Of a DNA stretch of 64,000 nucleotides, positions 47,504 to 57,253 are shown one piece after another (positions within the stretch are counted from its first letter, which is position 1; the number at the start of each line of letters is the position of its first letter). The DNA comes from an uncultured Pelagibacteraceae bacterium (GTDB lineage: Bacteria > Pseudomonadota > Alphaproteobacteria > Pelagibacterales > Pelagibacteraceae), in contig CACIYQ010000001.1 in assembly GCA_902590915.1 (NCBI GenBank), positions 124,001 to 188,000 on the forward strand. The letters run 5' to 3'. A program made the translations under genes and the position numbers. The notes under the pieces are model-generated. The model did no database searches, was not told where the DNA came from, and saw only the letters and a list, made by a program, of their open reading frames with translations.

Positions 47504-47998
47504 ATGTTAATTTTATTAAAAAACAAACATACTCTTCAAGTCGATGATTTTTATTTCAAGTGTAGTATAGGCAAAAATGGGACTAGTAAAAAAAAGATTG
47601 AAGGAGATCTAAAAACACCTGTTGGAACGTTTTACCTTGAATATCTCTATTATAGAAAAGACAGAATAAAAAAGCCTGAAACAAAATTGAAATGTATTCC
47701 CATTCAAAAATATATGGTTTGGTGTAATGACATTAATTATCCTAAAAAATATAACAAATTGATTACTCATGGTAAAAAAGTCTCTCATGAAAAGCTTTTT
47801 CGCAAAGATCACAAATATGACTTATTAATCCCAATTAAATTTAATTTCCAAAAAAAAATAGTAGGTATGGGAAGTTGTATTTTTTTACATCTAACACAAA
47901 ACTACACGCCAACAGCTGGATGTATAGCATTGAGTAAAAAAAATTTTTTAATTTTATTAAAATTAATAAACAAAAATTCAAAAATAAAAATTAATTAA
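47504..47998 (+). CDS. L,D-transpeptidase (YkuD domain) family protein
   Basis: 164 residues. The catalytic segment FLHLTQNYTPTAGCIALSK keeps the His...(S/T)xGC Cys nucleophile of YkuD enzymes, and the N-terminal GKNGTSKKKIEGDLKTPVGTF is typical of the COG3786 branch. No signal peptide is evident. The family makes 3-3 peptidoglycan cross-links or lipoprotein attachments. TATACT lies six bases before its ATG; the stop overlaps yggS by four bases. Confidence 0.82.
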   Translation: MLILLKNKHTLQVDDFYFKCSIGKNGTSKKKIEGDLKTPVGTFYLEYLYYRKDRIKKPETKLKCIPIQKYMVWCNDINYPKKYNKLITHGKKVSHEKLFRKDHKYDLLIPIKFNFQKKIVGMGSCIFLHLTQNYTPTAGCIALSKKNFLILLKLINKNSKIKIN

Positions 47999-48651
47999 TT
48001 TCTATTTCCAAAAATACTTGACCCTATTCTTAAATAAGTAGCAGAATAATTTAAGGCTTCCAGATAATCAGAGGACATACCCATGCTCAAATCATTTAAA
48101 TTTAAGATTTTATTTAGCGTGCTCATTTCTTCAAAGTATTTCTTTGGATCTTGGTCAAAGGGTGGAATACACATCAAACCAACAACATTTAGTTTTAGTG
48201 TTTTGCAAAATTGATAAAAATCAGAAAGCTGATTTTTATTGATACCCGATTTTTGATTTTCATCCCCAATATTGACCTGGATAAATATTTTTATTTTTTT
48301 GCCTTGTTTATTCTGTTCATCTGCTATTTTTTTTGCAAGCTTTTCACTGTCAACAGAATGAATATAGTCAAATATTTTAATTGCTTGTTTTACTTTATTA
48401 GTTTGCAATTTACCGATCAGATGTAATTTTAAATCTTTTTTAGTTGACCTAATATTAGTCCATTTTTCAATTGCTTCTTGAACTTTGTTTTCTCCATAAT
48501 CTAAATGACCATAATTTATCAAGGGTAAAATTTTGTCTAAGCTGAAAGTTTTTGATACTGCAATTACTTTTGGTTGTTTAATATTTTGATCTTTTAATCT
48601 ATGCTCAATTGCATTAATTATTTCCTCATAACTTTTAATTACATCATGCAT
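47995..48651 (-). CDS. yggS: Pyridoxal phosphate homeostasis protein (YggS/PROSC)
   Basis: 218 residues, alanine-racemase-like barrel without the second domain. PLP Lys in KVIAVSKTF; HLIGKLQTNKVKQA, SVDSEKLA, and MGMSSDYLEA...YLRIGSSIFG at the phosphate-binding end. It buffers intracellular PLP. Its ATG (48649-48651) and that of the next gene interlock in ATGCAT. Confidence 0.95.
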   Translation of the reverse strand: MHDVIKSYEEIINAIEHRLKDQNIKQPKVIAVSKTFSLDKILPLINYGHLDYGENKVQEAIEKWTNIRSTKKDLKLHLIGKLQTNKVKQAIKIFDYIHSVDSEKLAKKIADEQNKQGKKIKIFIQVNIGDENQKSGINKNQLSDFYQFCKTLKLNVVGLMCIPPFDQDPKKYFEEMSTLNKILNLNDLSMGMSSDYLEALNYSATYLRIGSSIFGNRN

Positions 48652-49170
48652 AAATTTTTAAAAAAATATTACTTTATAAATAAATTTGATACAAAATATA
48701 TCGAGAAACAAGACAAAAACACTATTATTATTTATCGAAACTACAACGCCAGTTCAGAAATTGCTACTATTCAAAAATTTAAAAACTATTGTAAAAAAAG
48801 AGGACTTATATTTATTTTAGCTAACAACATAAAATTAGCAATAAATCTTAATTTAGATGGGGCATATATCCCTTCTTTTAATAAAAGTTTCAGTCATCTA
48901 TCTTATAACTTAAAAAAAAATTTTCTAGTTATTGGTTCAAGTCATAATTTAAAAGAAATAAGACACAAGGAAATTCAAAAAATAAAATTAATTTTTTTAT
49001 CCTCAATCTTTAAAAAAAATAATAATTATTTAGGTATCAATAAATTTAAAAATCTGTCAAATAACACCAAGCTTAAAACAGTTGCTTTAGGTGGTATTAA
49101 TAAAAAAAACTTAAAAAAACTTAAACTCGTAAACTGTATTGGCTTTGCAGGAATATCTTATTTTGAATAA
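48646..49170 (+). CDS. Thiamine-phosphate-synthase-like (TenI/ThiE-fold) protein, degenerate
   Basis: 174 residues from the ATG at 48646; the frame is open 15 codons upstream, but inside yggS. Barrel elements of the TMP-synthase family are recognisable: FILANNIKLAINLNLDGAYIP, LVIGSSHNLKEI and the phosphate loop VALGGINKKNLKKL...GFAGISYF. Several catalytic and pyrophosphate-binding positions look altered (for example LDGAYIP for ADGVHLG), and lysine content is very high. It may be a divergent thiE or have lost activity. Confidence 0.65.
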   Translation: MHKFLKKYYFINKFDTKYIEKQDKNTIIIYRNYNASSEIATIQKFKNYCKKRGLIFILANNIKLAINLNLDGAYIPSFNKSFSHLSYNLKKNFLVIGSSHNLKEIRHKEIQKIKLIFLSSIFKKNNNYLGINKFKNLSNNTKLKTVALGGINKKNLKKLKLVNCIGFAGISYFE

Positions 49171-49200
49171 AAAAAAGGCCCCACAAGTGAGGCCTTTTTA
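49171..49200. terminator. Bidirectional terminator between thiE-like and porin genes
   Basis: AAAAAGGCC (49172-49180) pairs with GGCCTTTTT (49191-49199), with two further inner pairs, one mismatch and a short loop. The A and T runs serve both strands. The two convergent genes end at 49170 and 49222. Confidence 0.85.
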
Positions 49201-49221
49201 AATAATTTGTTTCTAAATTAA

Positions 49222-50187
49222 TTAGAATGCAAATGAGAAGTTTATTTCATAACCTTCTGTGTCATTAGCAGCTTCAAAACTAGCATTATCAACTGTGTTG
49301 ATCATACCAGCTATTGTCATTCCACCTGTTGTGAAAGACGCTGAAATACCACTTGCTTCTTGATCGTTTGCACTTCCTGATAGTTCAGACTCTGAAGTAG
49401 TGTATGCAACAGAGATATCATCAGTTACTGCAAAAGAAATACCGAATGAAGTAAAGTCAATTGTATCAGTTTCGTTTACATTCATACCAGCTGTAATTGA
49501 ACCCATAGTGTATTTCGCATAGATTGCTTGTTCATCAACAGTTGTACCAGTAGTTTCTTCAGTTTCACCGAATGCAACACCAACTTCAAGACCTTCTACA
49601 GCCTCTGGTTTTGCAACTACACCAAAGTCAATGTAAGAACCGTTTGGAGTTTTAGATGTAGCACTATCTTGTGGCACATAAGCTACAGAAAAAGTCATTC
49701 CGCCCATACTTGGAGCTGTGTAGAAGAACGAATTATTTCCAGTGATACCATTTGGTATAGTTTCTTCATCTGCTTCTGCAACACCATCCCATGATTCTTC
49801 ATAAGCATTTGGAGTTTTATCATCCATGTTGTCCATGTTAGTTGCACCACCATGACCAGCGAATGTTAAAGATCCCATTTCATCTGAAGATAATGTGACT
49901 GAGTGTGAGTCTAACACATTTGCGTTAGCATCACCTTCATCATCATCAAGCTCGTACTTAACAGCAACTGTCATACCATTATCTAGTTCTCCACCACCAG
50001 AAAAAGTTAGACTGTCACCCATTGACCATTGGTTATCCTCTGCAGCACTTCCACTAGCATTGTCTGTATCGCTATCTGAAAAAGATATTGATGCAGAACC
50101 TGACACTGACATAGAGCCAGCGTGCGCAGATACCGCTATAAGAGAACCGGCTAATGCTGAGAACCCTATTTTAGTTAATTTGTTCAT
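49222..50187 (-). CDS. Outer-membrane porin
   Basis: 321 residues. Signal peptide IGFSALAGSLIAVSAHAG, then an acidic mature chain with alternating beta strands such as MTVAVKYELDD and ITAGMNVNETD, ending NFSFAF with the terminal Phe of Omp assembly signals. It resembles the Gram-negative porin_4 group. GC and amino-acid usage are less extreme than neighbours (Gly, Ser, Thr, Asp rich), as expected for a highly expressed porin. AAGGAG stands about ten bases before the ATG. A 214-base divergent gap to the next gene holds its promoter. Confidence 0.9.
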   Translation of the reverse strand: MNKLTKIGFSALAGSLIAVSAHAGSMSVSGSASISFSDSDTDNASGSAAEDNQWSMGDSLTFSGGGELDNGMTVAVKYELDDDEGDANANVLDSHSVTLSSDEMGSLTFAGHGGATNMDNMDDKTPNAYEESWDGVAEADEETIPNGITGNNSFFYTAPSMGGMTFSVAYVPQDSATSKTPNGSYIDFGVVAKPEAVEGLEVGVAFGETEETTGTTVDEQAIYAKYTMGSITAGMNVNETDTIDFTSFGISFAVTDDISVAYTTSESELSGSANDQEASGISASFTTGGMTIAGMINTVDNASFEAANDTEGYEINFSFAF

Positions 50188-50401
50188 ATCAATTACTCCT
50201 TATATTTAATGTTAATTATTAATAATAAACATGATCCTTTTATCAGATAGATTGTTTTGAGATTAAATTTAGACTAAAATATCTTTAAAATTAGAAATAT
50301 GTGATATTTTTACCACAGTAAAAAAGCTTAATAAAACGAGAAATTTTCAATATTTATTAGAAATAATATATAAAAACCATATTTTTACAAAAATAGAATT
50401 T

Positions 50402-50956
50402 ATGAAGCTTTTAAAAATAATAACAATTTTCGCAATATCATCAATTCTAGCATCTTGTCAGTTGTCTAAATTAGGGGGAGATGCAAGAGAAAATCCACCA
50501 GATCCAAGAGAGCGAGTTAAAAAAAATTTAGAAGAGGGAAAAGGTTTTAGATTAAATAATATGGTCAAAAGAGGTGGTAGTGGGAATTTTGAATTTGCAA
50601 GTTCAAACGAGTTGTGGAGAGCATCGTTAGATACAATTGATTTTATACCTCTTGCTTCGGTAAATTACAGTGGGGGTATAATAGTAACTGATTGGTACTC
50701 AAGTGATGAAAACTCAGATGAAACTTTAAAAATTTCTATCAGATTTTTAACAAATGAAATTAGGTCTGACGCTCTAGATATAAAAATTTTTACTAAGTCA
50801 TGTGATAACCAAAATAAATGTGTTACATCTGAAAAAAGTGGAAATTTAATTGCTGAACTTAAAAGAGAAATTTTAAAAAGAGCAGTACAATACGAGAAAG
50901 AAAATCCAGATAAAAAAAAAGTACCTTACGAACTTTCTGGAAAATTGAAAGATTAA
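50402..50956 (+). CDS. DUF3576 family lipoprotein
   Basis: 184 residues with lipobox ASC (Cys19) after [12 protein letters not shown]. The conserved core [24 protein letters not shown] and IVTDWY fits my recollection of DUF3576, which is regularly found just upstream of leuS in alphaproteobacteria. Function is unknown; presumably outer-membrane associated. Confidence 0.82.
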   Translation: MKLLKIITIFAISSILASCQLSKLGGDARENPPDPRERVKKNLEEGKGFRLNNMVKRGGSGNFEFASSNELWRASLDTIDFIPLASVNYSGGIIVTDWYSSDENSDETLKISIRFLTNEIRSDALDIKIFTKSCDNQNKCVTSEKSGNLIAELKREILKRAVQYEKENPDKKKVPYELSGKLKD

Positions 50957-50981
50957 TTTTAATTTAAAAATAAATATTTTT

Positions 50982-53519
50982 GTGGAAAGATATAACTTTA
51001 AATTTGTAGAAGATAAATGGCAAAAATATTGGGAACAAAACAAAACCTTTAAAGCTACCAAAAAAAAAAATCAAAAAAAATTTTACTGTTTAGAAATGTT
51101 TCCATATCCATCAGGGAAAATTCATATGGGTCATGTAAGAAATTATACAATAGGTGATGTCCTTGCTCGATATAAAACCTTACAAGGGTACAACGTTTTG
51201 CATCCTATGGGATGGGATTCATTTGGTATGCCTGCAGAAAATGCTGCACGACAAAATAATTTAGATCCAAAGACTTGGACAGAATCTAACATTGAGAATA
51301 TGAAAGCTCAGTTAAAAAAATTAGGTTTATCTATTGATTGGGATAGAGAAATATCAACCTGCACTCCAGAATATTACCGACATCAACAAGAATTTTTTTT
51401 AGAGCTATACGATAAAGGACTGGTTTATAGAAAAAAGCAATATGTTAATTGGGATCCTGTAGATGAAACAGTTTTAGCAAACGAACAAGTAATCGATGGT
51501 AAGGGATGGAGATCAGGAGCGATGGTTGAAAGAAAGAAGCTAAATCAATGGTTTTTTAATATCACCCAATTTTCAACTGAACTCTTGGAAGGTCTGGAAG
51601 AATTAGATGAATGGCCAAATAAAGTTAAAGTAATGCAAAAAAATTGGATTGGTAAATCCTTTGGATGTGAAATAAATTTCAGAATAGACTCTTCAGATAA
51701 AATAGATCAAATTAAATGTTTTACTACCAGGCCAGACACATTATTTGGTATGTCTTTTTTGGCTTTATCCGTTGATCATCCGCTATCTAAATTTTATCAG
51801 AGAGATCCAGAATTTTTAAAATTTAAAGTGCAATGTTCAAGAACTGGCACTACAGAGGAATCTATTGCAAATGCTGAAAAAATTGGTTTTAAAACTGAAC
51901 TCAAGGCCATAAACCCTTTGAATGAAGAGGTCAAAGTTCCAGTATATTTTGCAAATTTTGTTTTAATGGATTATGGTCATGGCGCAGTTTTTGGGTGTCC
52001 CGGACATGATCAACGAGATTACGATTTTGCTACTAAATATAATCTAGCCATCAATACAGTTGTAACTCCTGATAATGAAAATCAAAATTATAAAGTAAAA
52101 AATCAAGCTTATGCTGGTCCGGGCTACATAATTAATTCTTCTTTTTTAAATGGTTTAAAATGTCCTGAAGTTTCAGTTGTAAAAGCAATTGAGCATATTG
52201 AAAAAAATAATTTAGGAAAAAAAAAAATCAACTTTAGATTAAAAGATTGGGGTGTTTCAAGACAAAGGTATTGGGGGTGTCCTATACCAATTATGTACGA
52301 TGAAAATAATCAACCTCACAAAGTACCAAAAGAATTGTTACCAGTCGAGCTCCCAAAGATTGACAAACTAGATCCTTCAGGTAATCCACTTGATCATGAT
52401 AATGACTGGAAAAATGTTACAATTGCTGGCAAAAAATACACTAGGGAAACCGATACTCTTGACACTTTTGTAGACTCTTCCTGGTATTTTTTGAGATTTT
52501 GTTCTCCAGATAAAGATCATTACGGATTTGAAATTGAGGATTTAAAATATTGGATGCCAGTCGATCAGTATATTGGGGGTGTAGAACATGCAATACTTCA
52601 TTTGTTATATTCTCGATTTTTTATGCAGGCTCTATCTCACCAAAGTAATAAATTCAAAATAACAGAACCTTTTAAAGGTTTGTTCACGCAAGGAATGGTC
52701 TGTCATGAAACTTATAAGGATGAAAATAATAATTGGCTAAGTCCAGATGAAATAGTTTCTATTAATGGAAAAAAATTTCTCAAAAAAAACCAATCTAAAA
52801 AAGTAATTACTGGTTCATCAGAATCTATGTCAAAATCAAAGAAAAACACTATTGATCCTGAACAAATGATTAAAAACTACGGGGCTGATGCTGTTCGATT
52901 ATTTATTTTGTCAGATAGTCCTCCCGAAAAAGATGTTCAGTGGTCTGAGGAAGGAATGATTTCTTCATATAAATTTATTCAAAAATTATGGAACTTAAAT
53001 GAAAAATTTTTAGATGAGATGGGCAAAAACCACAAACAAGACAAAGAAAACAAATTAACCATAGAAACAAATAAGTTCGTAAAAAAAATAACACACAACT
53101 TAGAAAATTTTAGTTATAATATCATTATTGCTAATATTCACGAGCTTCATACTTTTTATTCAAAAGAATTGAAAAATTCTTATACAAAAAAAACACTTTT
53201 AGAAAACTATCAAAAAATTTTAATTCTTCTTTTGCCTGTTTTACCTCATTTAGCAAATGAATGTTTAGAAAATCTAAAACTAAAAGGGAACTTTATATGG
53301 CCTAAATTTGACTCAAAACTTACAACTGACGAGGATATAGCTTATGTAATTCAGATTAATGGAAAAAAAAGAGGGCTTATTTTCAGTAAAAGAGATACCG
53401 ATGAAAAAAATTTATTTGAAAAAATACTGAAAGAGAAAAATATTTCTAAATATATAAATGAAAAAAAGATACAAAAGAAAATATTTGTACCCAATAAGCT
53501 AATAAACATATTAATATGA
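50982..53519 (+). CDS. leuS: Leucyl-tRNA synthetase
   Basis: 845 residues from GTG ([17 protein letters not shown]). HIGH signature as HMGH in [16 protein letters not shown]1 editing domain with [12 protein letters not shown], and MSKSKKN as KMSKS. It charges tRNA-Leu. lptE starts four bases after it, and holA overlaps lptE, giving the conserved leuS-lptE-holA operon. Confidence 0.98.
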   Translation: MERYNFKFVEDKWQKYWEQNKTFKATKKKNQKKFYCLEMFPYPSGKIHMGHVRNYTIGDVLARYKTLQGYNVLHPMGWDSFGMPAENAARQNNLDPKTWTESNIENMKAQLKKLGLSIDWDREISTCTPEYYRHQQEFFLELYDKGLVYRKKQYVNWDPVDETVLANEQVIDGKGWRSGAMVERKKLNQWFFNITQFSTELLEGLEELDEWPNKVKVMQKNWIGKSFGCEINFRIDSSDKIDQIKCFTTRPDTLFGMSFLALSVDHPLSKFYQRDPEFLKFKVQCSRTGTTEESIANAEKIGFKTELKAINPLNEEVKVPVYFANFVLMDYGHGAVFGCPGHDQRDYDFATKYNLAINTVVTPDNENQNYKVKNQAYAGPGYIINSSFLNGLKCPEVSVVKAIEHIEKNNLGKKKINFRLKDWGVSRQRYWGCPIPIMYDENNQPHKVPKELLPVELPKIDKLDPSGNPLDHDNDWKNVTIAGKKYTRETDTLDTFVDSSWYFLRFCSPDKDHYGFEIEDLKYWMPVDQYIGGVEHAILHLLYSRFFMQALSHQSNKFKITEPFKGLFTQGMVCHETYKDENNNWLSPDEIVSINGKKFLKKNQSKKVITGSSESMSKSKKNTIDPEQMIKNYGADAVRLFILSDSPPEKDVQWSEEGMISSYKFIQKLWNLNEKFLDEMGKNHKQDKENKLTIETNKFVKKITHNLENFSYNIIIANIHELHTFYSKELKNSYTKKTLLENYQKILILLLPVLPHLANECLENLKLKGNFIWPKFDSKLTTDEDIAYVIQINGKKRGLIFSKRDTDEKNLFEKILKEKNISKYINEKKIQKKIFVPNKLINILI

Positions 53520-53523
53520 AGCT

Positions 53524-53979
53524 ATGTTAAAAAAAATATTTCTATCACTCACTTTATTTTTATTTGTAACTAGTTGTGGTTTTACTCCTTTATATTCTGT
53601 AAATGAAATCAATGATGCTAATTTTGAAATATTAAGCTATGAAGGAGATAGAGAAATAAATTTAAGTTTAATTTCAAAATTAAAATCAAATTCCAATCCT
53701 AAAGGTAAAACTTATAAAGTTAATATTATAACTAGTTATCAAAAAAAGGCTTTAACAAACAATTTAGCAGGTGAACCTGAAGAATACCAACTCCAGTCAA
53801 ATGTACAATTTGCTATTCTTAGAGATAATTCAGAGATAAAATTATATATAAACGAAAAATTTGTAATGAATAATTTTAGTGATGATTTTGAAGAAAGAAA
53901 TTATGAAACAAACATAAAAAAAAATATGACAAATTTAATTTATAATAAATTTTTAATGCAGATTAAAAAATTAAAATGA
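53524..53979 (+). CDS. lptE: LPS-assembly lipoprotein LptE
   Basis: 151 residues. Signal with lipobox TSC and the characteristic SCGFTPLY start. The rest is weakly conserved, as usual in LptE. It plugs LptD in the outer membrane. Position between leuS and holA supports the call. It overlaps holA by four bases. Confidence 0.9.
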   Translation: MLKKIFLSLTLFLFVTSCGFTPLYSVNEINDANFEILSYEGDREINLSLISKLKSNSNPKGKTYKVNIITSYQKKALTNNLAGEPEEYQLQSNVQFAILRDNSEIKLYINEKFVMNNFSDDFEERNYETNIKKNMTNLIYNKFLMQIKKLK

Positions 53980-54974
53980 TTTATAAACATTTCGAAACCA
54001 ATAAAATTGATTTAACAGCAGGTAAAATAATTTTATTTTATGGCAAAAATAATGGATTAAAAAACGAAACTTTAAAAAACTTAATTGGCAAAAAATATAA
54101 AAAAACCCTTTATGAGGAAAAAGAAATACTTGAAAATTCAAGTCAATTTTTAGATAAAATATTAAACAGATCCTTATTTGATGCTGAAGAAGCTATAATC
54201 ATAAAAAGAGCGTCAGATAAAATCTTTGATTTAGTAAATGAAATAGCTTCAAAAAGTATAGAAGATTTAATTATTATAATTAATTCTGAAAATTTAGAAA
54301 AAAGATCGAAGCTAAGATCTTTTTTTGAAAGGAGTAAAAAAGAAGTATGTATGGCCTTTTATCCAGACAACGAGCAAACTTTAATAAAAATTGCTTCAAA
54401 TTTTTTTAAAGAAAGAAATATCCCAGTATCATTTTCAGACATCAATCTTTTGGTAAATAAAAGTGGAGGTGATCGGGGAAACTTACTAAATGAACTAGAA
54501 AAAATTGAAACATACACTAAAAATGGAAAAAAATTATGCTCTGAAACAATTCTAAAGTTAACAAATCTTTTTGAAAACCATGACATCTCAATATTAGTTG
54601 ATAACTGTTTATCTAAAAATAAAAATAAGATTATAAAGATTCTAAACGAAAATAACTTTACTGGTGAAGACAGTATAGCAATAGTTAAAATATTTTTATC
54701 CAAGTCTAAGAGAATTCTGAACCTGATAAATCAATTTGAAAAAAATAATAATATTAATTTAACAATTGCGTCCGCACAACCACCCATATTTTGGAAAGAT
54801 AAAGACATTACCAAACAACAAATTTATAAATGGAATTCTAAGGAAATTAAAAAAATATTATATAAATTAAGCGAAATCGAATTTTTAATCAAAAAAGACA
54901 GTAAAAACTCTCTTAATATAATTTGTGATTTTATTTTGAATCTTACACATGAAAAAATTAATAATTACGCTTAA
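53976..54974 (+). CDS. holA: DNA polymerase III delta subunit
   Basis: 332 residues. AAA+ fold of the clamp-loader delta subunit, opening KIILFYGKNNGLKNETLKNL (degenerate P-loop as expected), followed by the SLFDAEEAIIIKRAS and GGDRGNLLNELEKIETY segments. It opens the beta clamp encoded at 148. The 3' end overlaps parB convergently by 17 bases. Confidence 0.92.
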   Translation: MIYKHFETNKIDLTAGKIILFYGKNNGLKNETLKNLIGKKYKKTLYEEKEILENSSQFLDKILNRSLFDAEEAIIIKRASDKIFDLVNEIASKSIEDLIIIINSENLEKRSKLRSFFERSKKEVCMAFYPDNEQTLIKIASNFFKERNIPVSFSDINLLVNKSGGDRGNLLNELEKIETYTKNGKKLCSETILKLTNLFENHDISILVDNCLSKNKNKIIKILNENNFTGEDSIAIVKIFLSKSKRILNLINQFEKNNNINLTIASAQPPIFWKDKDITKQQIYKWNSKEIKKILYKLSEIEFLIKKDSKNSLNIICDFILNLTHEKINNYA

Positions 54975-55806
54975 CTATATCTATAATTTTATTTAATTGA
55001 TCTAGATCCTTATACTCAAAAGTAATTTTACCTTTATTATTTTTTTTATTTTTGATTTCTACATTTAAACCAATTTTATTAACTATAGACATTTCTAAGT
55101 GCATTATATTAGAGTCTTTAGTGTTACTTGACTTTTGCTTTCTATTCTTGAAGATTTTTACAAAGTTTTCGGATTGTCTTACTGATAATTTTTTTTCGAT
55201 TATTTTATTAGCTATAAAGTTAGCATTTTCTAATCCTACCAAAATCTTAGCATGACCAGGTGACAATTTTTGATTTTCGATGAGTTTAATAACTTCATCT
55301 GGAAGTGACAAAAGTCTGAGAGCATTAGAAATGTAACTTCTACTCTTTCCAATGAATCTTGAAACCTTTTCCTGGTCATATGAAAATTCCTCTATTAATT
55401 TTTTATATCCATGTGCTTCTTCCAAAGGATTTAAATCGTGTCTTTGAACATTTTCTACAATTGCAAATTCTAGAGATTTTAAATCATCTGCCTCTGTGAT
55501 CACCACTGGTACGTCGTGAAGGCCTGCTTTTTGCGCAGCAAGCCACCTTCTCTCCCCTGCTATAATTTCAAATTTTTTTTGCTTATCATTGGATTTTCTA
55601 ACAATAATTGGCTGCAAGATACCTATCTCTTTAATTGAATTTGTAAGCTCATTTAAGCTATTTTCATCAAATGTTTTTCTAGGTTGATATTTATTAGGTA
55701 TAAGATCACTAACACCTAGCCTATTTTTTTGAGGCTCAATTTTAGTTTCTCCTATTAATGATGATAACCCTCTTCCAAGTCCTTTTTTTATTTTATTAGA
55801 ATCCAT
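54958..55806 (-). CDS. parB: Chromosome-partitioning protein ParB
   Basis: 282 residues. N-terminal KKGLGRGLSSLIGE binds ParA. The CTP-binding/ParB core has NKYQPRKTFDE, AGERRWLAAQKAG and ENVQRHDLNPLEEA. HTH follows (SRFIGKSRSYISNALRLLSLP). It loads at parS and slides. One parS lies 1.4 kb away in rsmG. The start codon shares a base with the parA stop. Confidence 0.97.
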   Translation of the reverse strand: MDSNKIKKGLGRGLSSLIGETKIEPQKNRLGVSDLIPNKYQPRKTFDENSLNELTNSIKEIGILQPIIVRKSNDKQKKFEIIAGERRWLAAQKAGLHDVPVVITEADDLKSLEFAIVENVQRHDLNPLEEAHGYKKLIEEFSYDQEKVSRFIGKSRSYISNALRLLSLPDEVIKLIENQKLSPGHAKILVGLENANFIANKIIEKKLSVRQSENFVKIFKNRKQKSSNTKDSNIMHLEMSIVNKIGLNVEIKNKKNNKGKITFEYKDLDQLNKIIDIVKRNY

Positions 55807-56600
55807 TAAGCTGCACTTCCAATTCTTTTCTCTTGAACCAAAAATTCTTCTGCAAAATTAAAATATGCTACGCTACCAGGACAGTTTTTATCATAAATTA
55901 GAACCGGCATACCATGTGAGGGTGCCTCTGACAGTCTGACGTTTCTAGGAATTACTGTTGTATAAACTTTTTCTTTAAAATAATCTCTAGCCTCCTGCTC
56001 AACTTGCGAAGATAGCTTATTTCTTTTATCATACATCGTTAATAGTATTCCTCTAATGCTCAACTCAGGGTTAAGGCTTACCTTTATTCTTTCAATTGTT
56101 TTCATTAACTGAGTTAAACCCTCTAAAGCAAAAAATTCCGTTTGGAGTGGGACTAGAAGTGAGTTTGAACTTACAAGTGCCATTACAGTCAAAAGGCTTA
56201 GAGATGGTGGACAATCTATCAAAATATAATCATATATACCTCCAGAATTGTTTAAATATGAGGTTAATTTTACTTTTAATAAGAAAGCTCTGTTGTTGTC
56301 GTCAGCAGTCTCAACCTCAAGACCTGATAAATCTACGTTAGATGTTATTATATCAAGATTATCAAACTTCGTTTTTTTAATTACATCGTTTATTTCTTTA
56401 GTGCCATTTAGAACTCCGTAAATTGTCTCTGAAGAATTTTCCATGTTGGATAATCCAAGACCAGTAGTTGCATTTCCCTGTGGGTCTAAGTCTAAAACTA
56501 GAATTTTCTTATTCTTTTGGGATAAACCTGCTGCTAAGTTAATTGCTGAAGTTGTTTTACCAACCCCACCCTTTTGATTTATGACTGAAATAATTTGCAT
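55806..56600 (-). CDS. parA: Chromosome-partitioning ATPase ParA
   Basis: 264 residues. Deviant Walker A QKGGVGKTTSAINLA, LDLDPQGNATTGLG, and DCPPSLSLLT. It forms the nucleoid-bound gradient that moves ParB-parS complexes. Gene order rsmG-parA-parB is conserved near origins. Confidence 0.98.
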   Translation of the reverse strand: MQIISVINQKGGVGKTTSAINLAAGLSQKNKKILVLDLDPQGNATTGLGLSNMENSSETIYGVLNGTKEINDVIKKTKFDNLDIITSNVDLSGLEVETADDNNRAFLLKVKLTSYLNNSGGIYDYILIDCPPSLSLLTVMALVSSNSLLVPLQTEFFALEGLTQLMKTIERIKVSLNPELSIRGILLTMYDKRNKLSSQVEQEARDYFKEKVYTTVIPRNVRLSEAPSHGMPVLIYDKNCPGSVAYFNFAEEFLVQEKRIGSAA

Positions 56601-56611
56601 TTAGTTTTTTT

Positions 56612-57253
56612 TTATTTTTTTTTAATTTTTTTCACATTTACTAAAAAAGATTCTTCACTGGTTAAACTTTTTTTTTCAGAATAATCTAACTCCCAATTCT
56701 TTAAAGTATTTTGAAAAGTTTCTCTTCCACTCTTGCCCATAAAAAAAATTATATTTGAAAAATTAGAAAAATTTTCATTCACTAAATCTAAAATTACTGG
56801 CATCGGTTTAAATGCTCTAGACATTATTGTTCCTGTTTCTAATTTTTTTTCTTCAAAAATATTTTTTTGTATTATTTCTGTTTTTAGATTTAATTTTGTA
56901 GAGACATCTCTAAGAAAATGGCTTTTATGGTAGCTTTTTTCATAAAGCTTGACCTTTATATTTTTTTTTAGGCTTTTAAGTAAAATTGCTATGATTATGC
57001 CTGGCATTCCACTCCCTGAGCCTATATCTATAGTAGTATTGCTATTAAAATCAACAATATCAATAATTTGTGCAGAATCAATAATATGACGCTCGATTAT
57101 GTCATTTTTTTCACTAAATTTTTCGCTAATTAAATTGATTTTTTGGTTTTTTTCTAAGATCATTGATATATAGCTTTCGAAGTCTAAAAATGTTTCACGT
57201 GAAACATTTAGCCCTGAAAGTTTTAAGTAAGAATTTATAATTTCTTGATCCAT
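56612..57253 (-). CDS. rsmG: 16S rRNA (guanine-527-N7)-methyltransferase (GidB)
   Basis: 213 residues. SAM motif TIDIGSGSGMPGIIIAILL and TIMSRAFKPMPVIL are diagnostic. The N-terminal LNVSRETFLDFE is encoded across the parS site, so the protein sequence and the centromere are superimposed. It overlaps mnmG by one base. Confidence 0.96.
   Translation of the reverse strand: MDQEIINSYLKLSGLNVSRETFLDFESYISMILEKNQKINLISEKFSEKNDIIERHIIDSAQIIDIVDFNSNTTIDIGSGSGMPGIIIAILLKSLKKNIKVKLYEKSYHKSHFLRDVSTKLNLKTEIIQKNIFEEKKLETGTIMSRAFKPMPVILDLVNENFSNFSNIIFFMGKSGRETFQNTLKNWELDYSEKKSLTSEESFLVNVKKIKKK
57188..57209. promoter_or_regulatory. parS centromere-like site
   Basis: TGTTTCACGTGAAACA at 57191-57206 is a perfect bacterial parS; symmetry extends three bases on each side to a 22-base palindrome. 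It lies inside rsmG, 600 bases from parA. I found no second copy. Confidence 0.97.

Noticed and set aside
49895-50209. Open frame antisense to the porin signal region
   Set aside because: Ser/Pro-rich shadow caused by the porin codon pattern.
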